Source: Plantago major (taxonomy: Eukaryota > Streptophyta > Magnoliopsida > Lamiales > Plantaginaceae). Taken from it: a DNA stretch of 64,000 nucleotides. Positions within the stretch are counted from its first letter, which is position 1; every line of letters begins with the position of its first letter. The stretch covers positions 20,778,237 to 20,842,236 of the forward strand of contig CM048844.1 in the NCBI GenBank assembly GCA_026545765.1, in the 5' to 3' direction. Shown one piece after another: positions 44,604 to 56,700 of the stretch. The notes under the pieces are model-generated. The model ran no database searches, was not told the origin of the DNA, and saw nothing but the letters and a program-made list of their open reading frames with translations. The translations under genes and the position numbers were made by a program.

Positions 44604-45270
44604 GACACTAACGCTTGTCTGAAAACAGTTAAAAACATGGTTCTTGAATTAGCACATTTCTGGTTTCATTTACGTATATTTTGCAAATGTGTGTTAACGC
44701 AAAATTTTCATTAGTTGATCAATCGTACTGATTCAGAAGTCTCTCTGTTGCCAATTTGCTATGCATCTATACTTGTCATAAACTGTTAATTACTCCTGGT
44801 TAAGAAAGGTCTTAAGTTAACTTTTACCCATCTGTAGATTGCTCATCACCCTCCAAGCCTCCATGAATGTTCAATGCAAAGATAAAAACCAGCATGGCCA
44901 AGCATTCACTGTTACCAGTTACCCTGCTAATGCTAGTCCTTTTCACCTCCAGTGTAAAATAGTTGATGATCCATGTAGCCAAGATCAAGAATTTTACCAT
45001 ATTTTTACACCAATGTACTGTCTGATGAGATTAGCTCTCCTTCTGCTAACTATCCTGGCCTGAATTGCAGAATCGATAACCTGCAATCTGGCACAATTTT
45101 TATTTCAATTATCTCTACTCTGGTGTGATTCTTTTCACGATCCTGCTAATTCTCGATCTCGTCTCCATCTGAAGCAAAAATTCGTGGAATTGTTCTTCGT
45201 GAACTGACAGATCGATTTTCTTTGATTGTAAGCGTGGGTAGACCTCTGGCCTGGACATCTGTACTAGAAA
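44604..45270. other. 3' flank of F-box copy 2
   Basis: Probably 3' UTR and spacer. A 74-codon open frame at 44839-45063 resembles nothing I know and is not called as a gene. Confidence 0.45.
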
Positions 45271-45278
45271 TATATAGG

Positions 45279-46516
45279 CAGGGGCGAACGCAGAAAATAA
45301 AGTGAGGGGTAGCACAATTATTCAACAGGAGAATCATATAGAACATAAAAAGTCAATAAAAGTATTGTACCTAAATTTCAAAAATAAAAAACTACAATTG
45401 ACCACGACGCTTTGTCATACTTTGAAATCTATCAATGATAGCTTCATTCGACACTTTGTTAAAAGTATCATTTTCAATATAAACAACCAAGTTTGAGGTT
45501 TAGGTAAGGAGTTATAAGGTGGTTTAGGCAAGGAGTTATAAGGTGGTTGAGACGGAAGACAAGAAGTAGTTGTAATTGAGCTCTTATAATATAATTAGCT
45601 TATTCAAGAAAAAAAATATAAACAACCAAGTTGTTTATAATTCTACATTAAAAAGATTAAACATTGTTGACATGAATTAGTAGTAGTACATTTAAAATAT
45701 GAAACATCAAACCATGATATGAAAAATGTATTAAAATAAGTGGTAAATGTAGTGAACATTTTTCTACTTGCTATAGTTCAATATATTCAAATTTATATCT
45801 ACTTGCCTTGGTCAATGGTCATTGTGAATTAATTAGTATAGTAATACTAGTCTACATTGTGCAGTGTGTAATCTTGTCTAGTGTCTATCTTCTTCTACTT
45901 TTGGCTTTTCTTATTTCATTCAATTCCTAACTTTGTGCAGACGTTCTACTTTCTATCTTCTATCTTCTTTTTTCTTTTACCTTTAGTCTCTTCTAATATT
46001 TCATCAATCCATTAATCAATAATCACAATTCCTAGTCTTTCACACCAAATACTCCTAAAAGAACATATCAGAGTTCAAGTAAAACATAGATTAGCTATCA
46101 AAACAATGGTGATTCAGATCGGAGCTCGATTGTTCAAGGAAGCATCACAATTCACACATACTGACATACATCAAACGCATATATTCATCATATTTTGCAA
46201 AGATTAGGGTCCAGTAAATTTCAAGTTCGTACCAATTGAGAAGGAAGGTGATTCGAGATTGGTATCCACTAATGGAGGAGGCCAAGCTGTTTGATTCGAG
46301 GTCAAATTTCCGCGATTCCGCAAGCACAGGTTCAAGGTATTGTTTTTCCCGCTTCGATAAAGGAAGGAGACAGGCAAGGGATTCAAATTTCTTCTTCTAT
46401 ACGGGTTGAAGTAATTAGGTTTTGATGGGTACGTATTTTTGTAGTATAAGATTGACTCAGGGGTATAATAGTAATTTTGCATGCCAAAACTCAGGGCCCC
46501 TGTAAATTCGCCCCTG
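45279..46516. mobile_element. Non-autonomous hAT element, perfect 8-bp TSD
   Basis: Ends CAGGGGCGAA on both strands (inverted), flanked by identical TATATAGG at 45271-45278 and 46517-46524. CAGGGGC ends and an 8-bp duplication are hAT hallmarks. A SINE lies inside. No transposase recognised in either frame set. Confidence 0.9.
45494..45614 (+). mobile_element. 5'-truncated SINE inside the hAT element
   Basis: Its 3' part (GGTTGAGACGGAAGACAAG..TTAGCTTATT plus poly-A) matches the complete SINE at 63147-63308. It is flanked by an 18-bp perfect duplication AATATAAACAACCAAGTT (45476-45493 and 45615-45632). The 5' portion with pol III boxes is missing, replaced by two tandem copies of GGTTTAGG.AAGGAGTTATAAGGT-type sequence. 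Confidence 0.85.
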
Positions 46517-46524
46517 TATATAGG

Positions 46525-46806
46525 CACCAACCACGAGTCTTACTTCAGATGAAACGAGATCAGGAATTAGTGGTATTATAAAAAGAATCGTGCCAAACTA
46601 GAGAGGATAATTGAGATAAAAACTGCGACAGACTAAGAGAGATCCAATCATGATATAAAATACGTGTTTTTTATACGGGGTCGGGCATATAATCTTGGAT
46701 TTGCCCAAATTTTAGTAATATAATAAACACATACTATTATACTATATTATGTAATCATATATGCTTATTCCACCGAATATTTCCTTGTAAACAATATGTT
46801 CGCGGT
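46525..46806. other. Spacer
   Basis: AT-rich; nothing recognised. Confidence 0.4.
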
Positions 46807-46809
46807 TAA

Positions 46810-47041
46810 GGCTTCATTTGGTTTGAGAGAAAATGGGGGAAAAGAAAAAAAATAGGGGAAAATAAGATTTTCCTGGAAAATGTGAGGAAAAACAACTTTT
46901 CTTATTTTGTGGAGATAGATGTATTTTGTATGGATTTTGATGAATTTTTCAGGATTTTCTGAGAACTACCAAATGTTGGAAAATAATATTTTTCCCTATT
47001 TTTTTTCTTTTTCCCCATTTTCCCTCAAATCAAATGAAGCC
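46810..47041. mobile_element. Tourist-like MITE, 232 bp, TAA TSD
   Basis: Terminal inverted repeats of about 28 bp with few mismatches (GGCTTCATTTGGTTTGAG.GAAAATGGGG), flanked by TAA at 46807-46809 and 47042-47044, matching PIF/Harbinger-derived MITEs. The interior is AT-rich and non-coding. Confidence 0.85.
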
Positions 47042-47539
47042 TAAGTAAAGTTTGAAATCAAAGTAGAAAGCGCGCTATGTGCACGGGAATTTCCACTTCA
47101 CATCACCTTAAAACCCGATCAACCGTTTTATCACTCTAAGACTACCCGCATTGGGTGACGGCTCGGTGACGCGTCACCGGCCTGTGACGAGATCCGTGAC
47201 GAGATTTTGCTGCATTGGGTGACGTGTCACGGAGCCGTCACGAAATTTCAATTTTTTTTTTTTTACATATTTAACATATTGTAATAGTGTTTAGAAGTTG
47301 AAATTAGTAAAATTGCATTTTTTAAACTCGTTTTATAATTTATTGGGCAAGAGGCAGGAATATATTACAACAAACCGCTGAAAATTTAAAAACTAAATGG
47401 AAATGCAACAAACACACAACACACGAATGCATTAAACAAACAAACATACACTACACGATTGGTGACGCTCAATCTCCACGGTCAACGCATTCTCCAAATA
47501 TGTTCCATCAAGTCCCTTTGGAGTTCTTCATGCGTGCAC

Positions 47540-48787
47540 CTACTGTGCATTTGCCGTGAAAAGTTCATGTATTCCGGGATAGAGTTTATTGTTGATTGTG
47601 CTCGTCGGATCTGAACTCCAATCGATCACATGGGCTACATTCTCACGGGTATCTTGTTCGAACTCTTCGATTTCCTTGTCATAATTTAGGTATTTGTGGC
47701 GCTCATCCTCAACTATCATGTTGTGGAGTGTGATGCAGCAATCCATAATCTTTTTGAGTGTCTCCCTGTTGTGTGCAAGGGCGGGATTTCGTACAATTGC
47801 AAATCGTGCTTGCAGTACTCCGAAAGCACGTTCCACATCTTTCCGTGAGACTCACGGCGCTCAGAGAATTTGGCTTCTTTGTGCGTTACCGGATTCGGGA
47901 TGGCAGGAACAAATGTAGCCAAGCTGGGTAGATGCCATCGGTTAGGTAGTAAGGCATGTTGTACTGATGGCCATTGACCTCAAAGTTGACCTGAGGTGCC
48001 GTGCCATTCAGGAGATCGTCGAACACCGGTGAACGTTGCACGATCGACAAGTCATTGTATTTTCCGAAAATCCCGAAGAATGAATGCCATAACCAAGTAT
48101 CTTGGGATACCGCTTCTAAAACAAGGGTAGGCTTTTTGCTTACCTTGAAATTGACCGTAGTACGCCTTGGGACAGTTCTTCCATGTCCAATGCATCTGAT
48201 CGATACTCCCAAGCATGCCCACAAATCCTCTTGCGGCGTTCATTGCCGAATCCTTGAGCATCGACCTCGTTGGCCCTCCGCATATATGTTGGACCAAACT
48301 CACCACAAGATCACAAAATGCGAAGACACTTGAGGGCCGTGCTTTCACCAAGTCGGCAATACTCGTCAACCGAGTCGATAGAAGCCCCATAAGCTAGCAT
48401 CTGAATGGTCATGTACATTTTTGTAGTGTGGTTAACCCGGTCGCCAAGACCATCCGGCTTGCACAAAGTAATCATCTTGACGCCTACACCAAGAATCACC
48501 CGTTTGAACAACGACCTCTCCATTACGAATCTCCGTCGAAATTTATCTGCATATGGTGGGTTAACCCCGAAGTAGTCTTCCTCCAATTGTTTGCCACGCT
48601 CTACTCGACTTCTGTTAATGTAAGCACGCTTCTTTTTAGGTCGTCGTGGCTCGTCCGGTTGTTGATCTTGCTGGAATTGTTGGATCATATTTGGTACATT
48701 TTGCATTATCATGGTTTGGATTTGTGCGGAAGGATTGGATGAAGAAGAACCAAGCAAGCTTTCATCATCAGATGATGAATTGGACAT
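47540..48787 (-). pseudogene. Harbinger DDE transposase, frameshifted
   Basis: From 48787: a Gln-rich, basic N-terminus (RRPKKKRAYINRSR), the helical block DYFGVNPPYADKFRRRFVM and GLGDRVNHTTKMYMTIQMLAYG. It then passes through other frames with GFVGMLGSIDQMHWTWKNCP (first catalytic D), TLVLEAVSQDTWLWHSFFG and YYLTDGIYPAW (second D). It returns to an open stretch starting at MERAFGVLQARFAIVRNP (catalytic E) and ending near HELFTANAQ. All motifs survive but at least three frame changes are required across 47836-48390. In the family this protein cuts and joins at TTA/TAA targets. Confidence 0.9.
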
Positions 48788-48915
48788 GATTATCTTTGGA
48801 AAATTGAAGTAGATAGAGTGTTTTCTGTGTAGTTAAGAAAATGGAAGAAGGGATGAATGCAAGTAGTTTGTTGTGTATAAAAATGTGTTCTATGGTTGCA
48901 TTATATAGACAGGTT

Positions 48916-49098
48916 GTCTGAGATGTGTGACTCATTTCTTAGTCATAGCTGAGTCAGACTGCATTGGATTTCTCATTAATTGAAGATAAGATGTCTGAGA
49001 TGTATGACTCATTTCTTAGTCATAGCTGAGTCAGACTGCATTGGATTTCTTATTAATTGAAGATAAGATGTATGAGATGTATGACTCATTTCTGACAA
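48916..49098. repeat. 77-bp tandem repeat with TGACTCA/TGAGTCA boxes
   Basis: About 2.4 units in phase (starting 48916, 48993 and 49070) with few differences. Each full unit holds TGACTCA followed about 20 bp later by TGAGTCA, an inverted pair. It lies between the two Harbinger genes, in the presumed transposase promoter. Confidence 0.9.
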
Positions 49099-49345
49099 AG
49101 CAAAGATAAGATGACTTTTACTCAGAACACCATTTCTGCATGGAAAACACTAAGCTTTCATCGAAATCTGACACTTCATTTTCAAATCAAAAGCACACTG
49201 ATTTTATTACAACGGACACTTGGAAGAGTAAAACACAAACAAGCCACACTTCGGGAAGTAAAAAACAAACAAGCAAACTAAAACAAGCAAACCGAAACAA
49301 GCAAACCGAAACAAGCAAACTAAAACAAGCTCTCAACTTCAGCCA

Positions 49346-50503
49346 TTACTCGGACGGAAACAATTCCTTCTGCAGTGCATCACAAACTCCCTTATGTGCT
49401 GCGGTCAAGTTAGCATAGTTCCCCATAAGTGTCATCCACATGTCCATCTTCTTCTCCTTCATCCTACGTTCTTCCTTTTGCCGGGCAAACTCCAGCTTCT
49501 GTCTTTCCAACTCAAGGTATTGGGGATAACTTTCATTAAAGTTAACCCATCCCTCGCTCATTGCATCCATTGAGGAGTTGCCGGAACTACCACCTCTAGC
49601 CATCTTCTTTGCCTTGTCACGACCCATAGGACGTTTGCTAGGCGTGACACGACATCCTCATCTGGGCGCTTGCTCCCACTACTAGCACCTGCTGATGCCA
49701 TTGGTTGGTCATCATCAACTAGAACATCAACCCTCGGAGTTGTTGCGGCCTTCTTGTATGTTTCCTCCAAGTTCATCCTCGTTTCCCACTCTGGGTACTG
49801 TTTCATGGCATCCCACTGCTTGAATAGGTTGAATCCGGCGTTACAACCGGACTTCTCTTTGTAGAATTCCTGGGCTGTTTCAGTGACATTGGCTTCATTG
49901 TAGCCACTCCGATCGCCGACAACCCTAGTAGCACGATCCACACAAATCACCCACCAATTAATGTCATCTCTCATCCGCTTAAATCTGAGACGAAGTGAAT
50001 CATGACTCTGCTTTTTTTCCAAACCGGACATCCTCCCATCTCTCCGCACGTCCTCGAACTTCTCCTCGACTTTCTTGAACAAACTTGCATACCTCTGATT
50101 CGTGCCAATGATCGGATTTGCGCTAACGGCCATGTAACAAGAGATGAGAACCAAGTCCTCATTCGTGTTGTAGGGTGAGCCACGTCCTTCGCCTTTATTG
50201 GTCGTCCCTCCTTCCGTGTCTCGCTTTCCCTTTCCCACGCCTCCGGATCGGTTGAATTTCAGGCTGCGTCTCAGGAACAACTTCCGGTGGTGCTTGCGAA
50301 AACATTGGTGTTTGTGAGATTGGAGAATGGTAATTTTGAGTGTAGGGGTCTTCGTACGAGCTTTCGAACAAAGGGCGAACAAAGCTCGGTTGGGGTTGTG
50401 GAGAGGTGTTTTTGTTAAGCTTTTTCATGCACGCTTCGTAGGCTTCGGGTATGTTTTCTTGCATCCACCTCAGAGTTTCCGGAGTGAACAAGTTTCCGTC
50501 CAT
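49346..50503 (-). pseudogene. Harbinger Myb/SANT-like accessory protein, frameshifted
   Basis: Starts at 50503 (MDGNLFTPETLRWMQENIPEAYE) with a Pro/Gln-rich stretch. After a shift near 50200-50220 it reads YNTNEDLVLISCYMAVSANPIIG, FKRMRDDINWWV and FNLFKQWDAMKQYPEWE, the trihelix/Myb-like core found in plant Harbinger ORF1 and related glutathione-S-transferase-T3-like proteins. A further shift near 49600 leads to a charged tail (LELERQKLEFARQKEERRMKEKKMDMWM). Known role in the superfamily: DNA binding and nuclear import of the transposase. Confidence 0.85.
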
Positions 50504-50853
50504 GTCGCCGGAAAATTGAAGTGGAGATGGTTGGTGTTTTGGAGTGAAGAGAGTGTTTTAAGTTTATTTAAGAGAGAAAGAGGAGTTGGAGATGGGATGA
50601 TCCAAATATAGTCAAGACTGATCTCATTATAGATCTCGAAAAAATAAAGCCGTTGGTGATTTTTATTTATTTTTTGCATTTTTATTTTGAAAGTTATAAC
50701 CGTTTGAAATTTAAACGGAAAAAAATAAAAAAAAAATTGAAGGGGACACATGGCGTGACTATTGGTCTTGCCATCCTAAACTCTCCGTCACATAGTGACG
50801 GAGAGCTATGACGCTGGCGTCGGTATGTAACAGCTGCAATGCAGCTTGTCTAA

Positions 50854-51062
50854 TGACCTATTTATCACTCTAACGAATATCACAACTAGATAAAAATGGC
50901 AGAGTTTCAATGGATAAATCTCACTCATGCATGGATTTCACCATTGTATCAACTTAATTTTATGTAACATAAAAAACCTAATGACCGGTTATCTTTACAA
51001 AGTGTCAAAAACTTAACTCTCATGAGCAAATCATAAAAATTAGCATGTAGACTATTACCTAC
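50854..51062. other. Short spacer
   Basis: About 200 bp of unique AT-rich DNA between two DNA transposons. Confidence 0.5.
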
Positions 51063-51065
51063 TTA

Positions 51066-51859
51066 GGCTCTGTTCTTTTCAACTTAAAACTCATTCGATT
51101 CGATTCGATTCTTAGGCTCATTCTTTTCAATTGAAATTCTTGGTAAAATGGCAAAACGAATCAAGAAATTACATTTGTCCCATTTTTTAATAATAATAAA
51201 TACTACATCCGGTCCATTAATAAATTCGTAAGGAGATTTTTTTCTGGACGTGGATCAGATTATCATAAATTACACGACAAAGAATATAATAAAATTATAT
51301 TATAAAAATAAATTAAGTATATTTGACTAACATAACTTTGTTTTATACTTTTTATGCGTAATTTGTAGAGTTTGGTTTAGTTTGGTATAACTTGTTTTTA
51401 TTTATTAAGTTTGAGAAAAAACTCAACGTATCTTCGAGTTTACTTATTGTTCTAATATCTTCCAATAAAAGAACATGCCGATTTTTGTTAGAGATATGCA
51501 CAAAGTATGTGAACCAGTTTGAATGGTACTCTCAGGTTCCTGTAGTTTCTTATCTTAACTCAACTTTTACGGTAGAAAAGAAGGGTAATTCGAATCGTAA
51601 CTACTTTTTATTTCATTGATCTACTAAAAGTCGTGTTAAAAAGAAAGAAAGAAAAAGGTTGAAAATATCTCAATTGGATAAATTTTCTTATTTTCCTCGC
51701 ACAAAAGATGGGTTGTGTAAATAAATGATAAAATAATAATAATAATAATAATAATAATTTAATGAACTTAAGAGAGCTGAACTGAAGAAAGTTGAATCAA
51801 GAGTCGAAATTTAGACGAAGGCGAATCGAATCGAGTTTTCAGTTGAAAAGAACAGAGCC
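51066..51859. mobile_element. Tourist-like element with GATTCGATTCG arrays, TTA TSD
   Basis: Terminal inverted repeats GGCTCTGTTCTTTTCAACT.AAAACTC on both strands, flanked by TTA (51063-51065, 51860-51862). Pentanucleotide ATTCG/CGAAT runs sit just inside the ends. No coding potential. Confidence 0.85.
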
Positions 51860-51960
51860 TTAGTTATATTTTATACTATAATTCAGTTCAGTTCAGTTCA
51901 GTAAATTTCAGTTGAAAAGAACAAAGCCTTAATTCACCTAATGTAAAAAAAAAAAAAAAA

Positions 51961-52860
51961 AACTCCCTCCGTTCTTTTTAAATATTTACTTTTTGTCATT
52001 TCGGAATTTTTTTTTTAAGTTTAACGTTTCCTATTTTTGAAGCCCACTATCTCTAATTATTAATTTTTTAAAGTTTATATATTCTTTCACTTACTTTTCC
52101 TATTCTTCATCTTTTACCACTTAGGCTCTGTTCTTTTCAATTTGAAATTCTTGAATCTGAATCGAATCGAATCGCAACTATGAATCGAATCGAATCGAAT
52201 CAAGAAATTATTGTGTAATAATAATAACAATTATATGATGGTATATATAATCACAATTAAAAAATATATTATTTTTGTCATCTTTCTCATACTCTTCTTA
52301 CTCTTTTTTCTGTCACTTTACATTTTTATTTATTATTGTATAACAATCTTTAAAACCAACCGCATGGAAAACAATATGAGAATGATAACTCGATTAAAAC
52401 CGAATTTTAATCGTCGTATAAACTGTCTTTGTCTAGTTTTGCAACATGATATCAATGTCCAAGGTGGAGTGGATAATGATTTATTGAACCCGACAAGGAA
52501 AGAAACAATGAACAGTCTTGTGAGGAGATAACATTGAGAATTTGACGCCTATTCCAAGCGATATAGATGAGGAAGATAATATAGAGTCAGGAAGATAATA
52601 TGACGAATAAATGCCATTTTCAATATTTGTGATATATAATATTATTTCTATAAAGTTTGGTCCACTTTTGGTTTGGTTTAACTTGTTTTGGAGTTTTTGA
52701 ACATGTAGATTTTTGTTAGTTCAAATTGTAATTATATTCTTTATTTCATGATCTACTAAAGTCATATTAAAAGAAATTTTAGAAAAAAGTTGAAAATAAC
52801 TCAATTGGATAAATTTTCTTATTTTCCTCGTCTGAAAGATAAAGTAAATAAACGATAAAA

Positions 52861-52899
<39 letters not shown>

Positions 52900-53103
52900 T
52901 AACAACAACAACAACAACAACAACAATAATAATAATATGAATTTAATGAATCGAATAACTAAACCGAATCGAATCGAATTTGGAATGAATCGAATCGAAA
53001 GAGTTTTCAGTTGAAAAGACAAAGACTTACTTAATATTTTATCTCATTTCATTAAAATTCACACCAAACCAAAATGTAAACTTTGTAAAAGAACGGGGAG
53101 TAC
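51961..53103. mobile_element. Stowaway MITE split by a nested element
   Basis: Left end CTCCCTCCGTTCTTTTTAAA at 51962 and right end, read on the other strand, CTCCCCGTTCTTTTACAAA near 53103, followed by TA. The two arms (51961-52123 and 53030-53103) together make about 235 bp. The 903 bp between them is a separate Tourist-like element with its own duplication. Confidence 0.75.
52124..53026. mobile_element. Tourist-like element nested in the Stowaway
   Basis: Starts GGCTCTGTTCTTTTCAA, ends as GTCTTTGTCTTTTCAACTG on the other strand, flanked by TTA (52121-52123, 53027-53029). It carries TCGAA arrays at both ends, an (AAT/AAC)n tract at 52855-52940, and interior sequence shared with the inverted element at 62098-63068. 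Confidence 0.85.
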
Positions 53104-53204
53104 TACTTATGGTAAAATCACGATGAAAACAAGAACATGAATGGGTAATTAAACTTAAAACCCTAGTTAGTCCAGGTATATATATGTAATAAAAAAGTGC
53201 GTTG

Positions 53205-53352
53205 AAAATTCAGTTTTCATTTTTATTTTTGAGTACTATATTTCTTCTGTCAAGCCGTCAGCAATTGTCGACTGGTACTGTACGTGAGAAATCGGGCGTT
53301 TCTACTGCTGCTATCGAATCTTTTCACATTCAGGGAATTTCTTCCACAAGAG
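53205..53352 (+). other. Probable 5' UTR exon of the KH gene
   Basis: A TATA-like GGTATATATATG near 53175 is followed by a leader ending AAGAG with a GT donor at 53353. A matching acceptor TTCAG at 53755 precedes the exon with the ATG. This is an inferred leader intron. The transcription start is approximate. Confidence 0.5.
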
Positions 53353-53786
53353 GTAAACTTCTTAATCTCCTGTGTACATTTCGCTCCATGTTTTATCCTT
53401 TGACGTTCTAGATTTCTTCTGAATTACTATGTGAATTCATCGTTCTTTATCGCAGTTCTGTGATTGTTTAATTGGAACATTCAAACAGGACTTTTTATTC
53501 AGATTGGTTGATCTGTTCTTGTATGTGTTTATACGAGGATTAGTAATTGTTGTTGAATTTCTGTTTAAAGAAAAATTGGGAGCTGGTTTTTTTGAATTAA
53601 TGTTTACTTGGTATGGAAATCGTGGTAAAGATTGCTTTTTTTTGCCTATGTGTTTTAAGGAAGTGTTAATTATGTAGAAGGTATCAATCTTGGTGATTTT
53701 AGTTTGAGAATTATGCAGTTTTTAATAGCTGACAGTTTGACATGAACTAATTCAGGTTGAGTTGAGACTCTTTATTGACTGAGGTG

Positions 53787-56700
53787 ATGGGTGAGAAGGG
53801 AAAGAGATCTCGTGGTCAAAGGGATGGATCGGATAGCAAGAACCAGAGGAGGAGGTTAGATAGGGAGGACAGGAGCAGTGGCCAACAAGTTCTGTATAGA
53901 ATTTTGTGTCCTGATCATGTTATTGGTAGTGTGATTGGAAAGAATGGAAAGGTGATAAATTCCATTCACCAAGAGTCGGGGGCGAAGGTGAAAGTGGGTG
54001 ATCCGTTTCCTGGTGCTAAGGATCGAGTTTTGACGGTATATTGCCATGTTAAGGAGAAGGCAGATATCGACGTGGATGGAGAGTTTGTTGATGCGCAACC
54101 ACTGTGCCCTGCACAAGATGCGCTTCTTAAAGTTCATGCAGCAATTACAGACGCTGTTGCTGCTGCTGGGGATAAGGACCGGAGACCGGGCAAGGGGAAG
54201 GGGGAATGCCTAATTCTAGTCCCATCTAGCCAATCTGCTAATGTAATTGGAAAGTCGGGTTCTACTATCAAGACTCTTAGAAAGAGGACTACGACAAATA
54301 TCAAAGTTACTGCCAAGGATGTTCGTGATCCATCTCATTCCTGTGCCTATGAATTTGATAATTTTGTCCTGGTTAGTATTTGCTGGTTTATGATTTTCAT
54401 ATATCACTGAAATCAGAGTAGTGCATGGTGGTTCTAGAACTGAAAGGAATCATCTTATTTTGTTGTTTCCCTTCTGGAAAAGTATTTTTCTGCTTACTAG
54501 ATTGTTCTAAACAATAATGAATATTATCTCTGAATACTTTGTTCTTTATCTGTTTAGTGATTAAATGCTTGCCCTGCCATTAATTGACAAAGTATACTTA
54601 AATCCGTGACAGATATCTGGCGACTCTGAGGGAGTTATGAAGGCACTTTATGCAATTTCTGCGATCATGTATAAATTTGCTCCCAAGGAACATATTCCTC
54701 TCGATACTACATTGTCAGATGCGCCGCCAAGCATCATCATCCCATCTGATGTTCCAGTATTTCCTATGGCTGGGCTTTATCCCGGTGTCGGTCCTGTTGT
54801 CCCTCATAGACCTGTGCATTCCATTTTAGGTCATTCGCATACACCGAGCATTGGTGGCTATGCTGATGCTGGTAGCACTTGGCCAGTCTACTCATCTGAT
54901 CTTCCAGTAGTTTCTGGTTATGGTGCTAAACAACCGGAGGAGTTAATTCTGAAGGTGGTGTGCCTAGCTAACAAAATTGGCCGGGTTATTGGCAAAGGTG
55001 GAAACTCCATTAAGAGCATACGGCAGGATAGTGGTGCCCATGTTGATGTTGAGGACCCAAAGTCTGATCTCAATGAGCGTGTCATCAAAGTTGTCTCTAC
55101 AGAGGTGCAGCCACTTTTCTACTTCAATACTTTTAGATGTATCTATGGGGATTAATACTTCCCTTCTGAGTCTTATGTTTGGGCAACTTTGTTATTTTCC
55201 TTTGAAGTGTCACAAAAAAATCTTACATAAAAGGGGAAAAAAGGATTGTTGCTTATCATGTTTCCAATTTTATTTTGCAGTCATTGGATGATTTGAAGTC
55301 AGCAGCAGTTGAAGCTGTGCTGTTGCTGCAGGCAAAGATGAATGATGAAGGTGAAGAAACTTGTACCTTCTGTCTCTTGGTTCCATCTAAGGTTATTGGT
55401 TGTATTATTGGAAGAAGTGGTTCTATCATCAATGAGATCAGGAAGAGAACTAAAACGGATATACGAATTTCCAAACAACACAGGCCTACTTGTGCAGGTG
55501 CAGATGAGGAACTAGTTGAGGTATGTACAATTTAAACATATTATTGCTGTTATCAGTCAATGCTCTTGAGTCTAATTTCCTATTCATTTGACTTTTATGG
55601 TAACACCTTTAGGTATCTGGAGAAGTTGGTAGTGTGAGAGATGCCCTTATTCAAATCATTCTGAGACTCCGAGATGATGTATTGATGGGTAGGGATGGTG
55701 GGCAGCACAACTCTTCTGCTACTACAGAGCATTTATACTCTGGTGGTGCTTCTCTCCATGTTCCACCAGTTCTGCCCAGTGTGTCACCTGGTGCGGCTCT
55801 GGGCCATGAGAGAAGGGCTGAACGTAGGAATGGCTCCGACTTGTTTCCATCATATGGATATGAATCCTTATCGGTAAACCTTAAACTTTGCACGTCTTTA
55901 ACTTCAACTATGCACTTGGAGGGCAACGTTCTTCATACACATACTTGCTTGAGAATTGAGAAATAGAAAATTATTAAATGACATCGAATCAACAAGATCA
56001 TTGATAGGTCACATTGATTGTTTATTTTTCATTTTAATGTTTTATTTTGGTAATAAAATGCATGAATGTGCCCTATGTTCTTCGAAATATGCACATATGT
56101 TCATCATGTTTTTTGAATTGCACAGAGGTACCTTATATGTTTAAAAGTTTGCACACTTGCCTCAACCTATTAAAAGAAAAAAAAGGGTATTGCACAACAT
56201 AAGGAGAGTGCAATATTGGGGCAAGTGTGCACACCTTCAAACAACATAAGGTACATCCGAGCAATTTAAAGAAGATGAGGAACAATGTGCATATTTCGAA
56301 GAACATAGAATACACGTATTTTACCCGTTTTATTTTAGACTTTTTTTTTTTTATTTATGGTACATAGAAAGCAATCTACATCCATCCCTTGTTCTTTTTT
56401 TTCTTCCTTTTTTTAATGGTACATGGAAAACAATGTACAATAATACTGCATTTGGTAACCGGAGAATAGGGGAGGGAAAACAAATAAGAGAAAATTATAT
56501 ATTCCGGGTGTTTGGTACACTTCACATTTTATGGAAAAATAAGGAAAATAGAAATCACACAGAAGAGATAATATCAAATCTTCTCTCTTGCAGAATTAGT
56601 CATCAATGTCATATGACTTGGGTGTTACGTTTAGGATAAAGTTATTACACTTCCAAGTATATTAGTCCTATGTATAAATGTTGGAAGATATTTATAATTA

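Larger units (their letters stand above)
47140..50850 (-). mobile_element. PIF/Harbinger DNA transposon with both genes (decayed)
   Basis: 3.7 kb, flanked by TAA (47137-47139, 50851-50853). Ends GACTACCCGCATTGGGTGACG and, on the other strand, GACAAGCTGCATTGCAGC. It carries the two genes expected of the superfamily, both on the minus strand: an accessory Myb/SANT-like DNA-binding gene (49346-50503) upstream and a DDE transposase (47540-48787) downstream. Sub-terminal GTGACG/CGTCAC palindromes occur near both ends. Both genes are frameshifted, so the copy is likely dead. It could share ends with an active relative and with the MITE at 16996-17468. Confidence 0.92.

Noticed and set aside
44839-45063. 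74-codon open frame after F-box copy 2
   Set aside because: No recognisable domain and likely in the 3' flank; not enough to call a gene.
48916-49098. CRISPR-like spacing of repeats
   Set aside because: Units are contiguous 77-bp tandem copies without spacers in a plant transposon; not CRISPR.
52211-52531. Conserved 'MCNNNNNYMMVYII' frame found also at 62743-62964
   Set aside because: Similarity follows from the two being copies of the same transposon; the frame is AT-driven, differs in length between copies and matches no protein I know.
52819-53022. Leu/Ile-rich frames that look like membrane segments (also 62182-62418)
   Set aside because: They translate trinucleotide repeats within Tourist-like elements.
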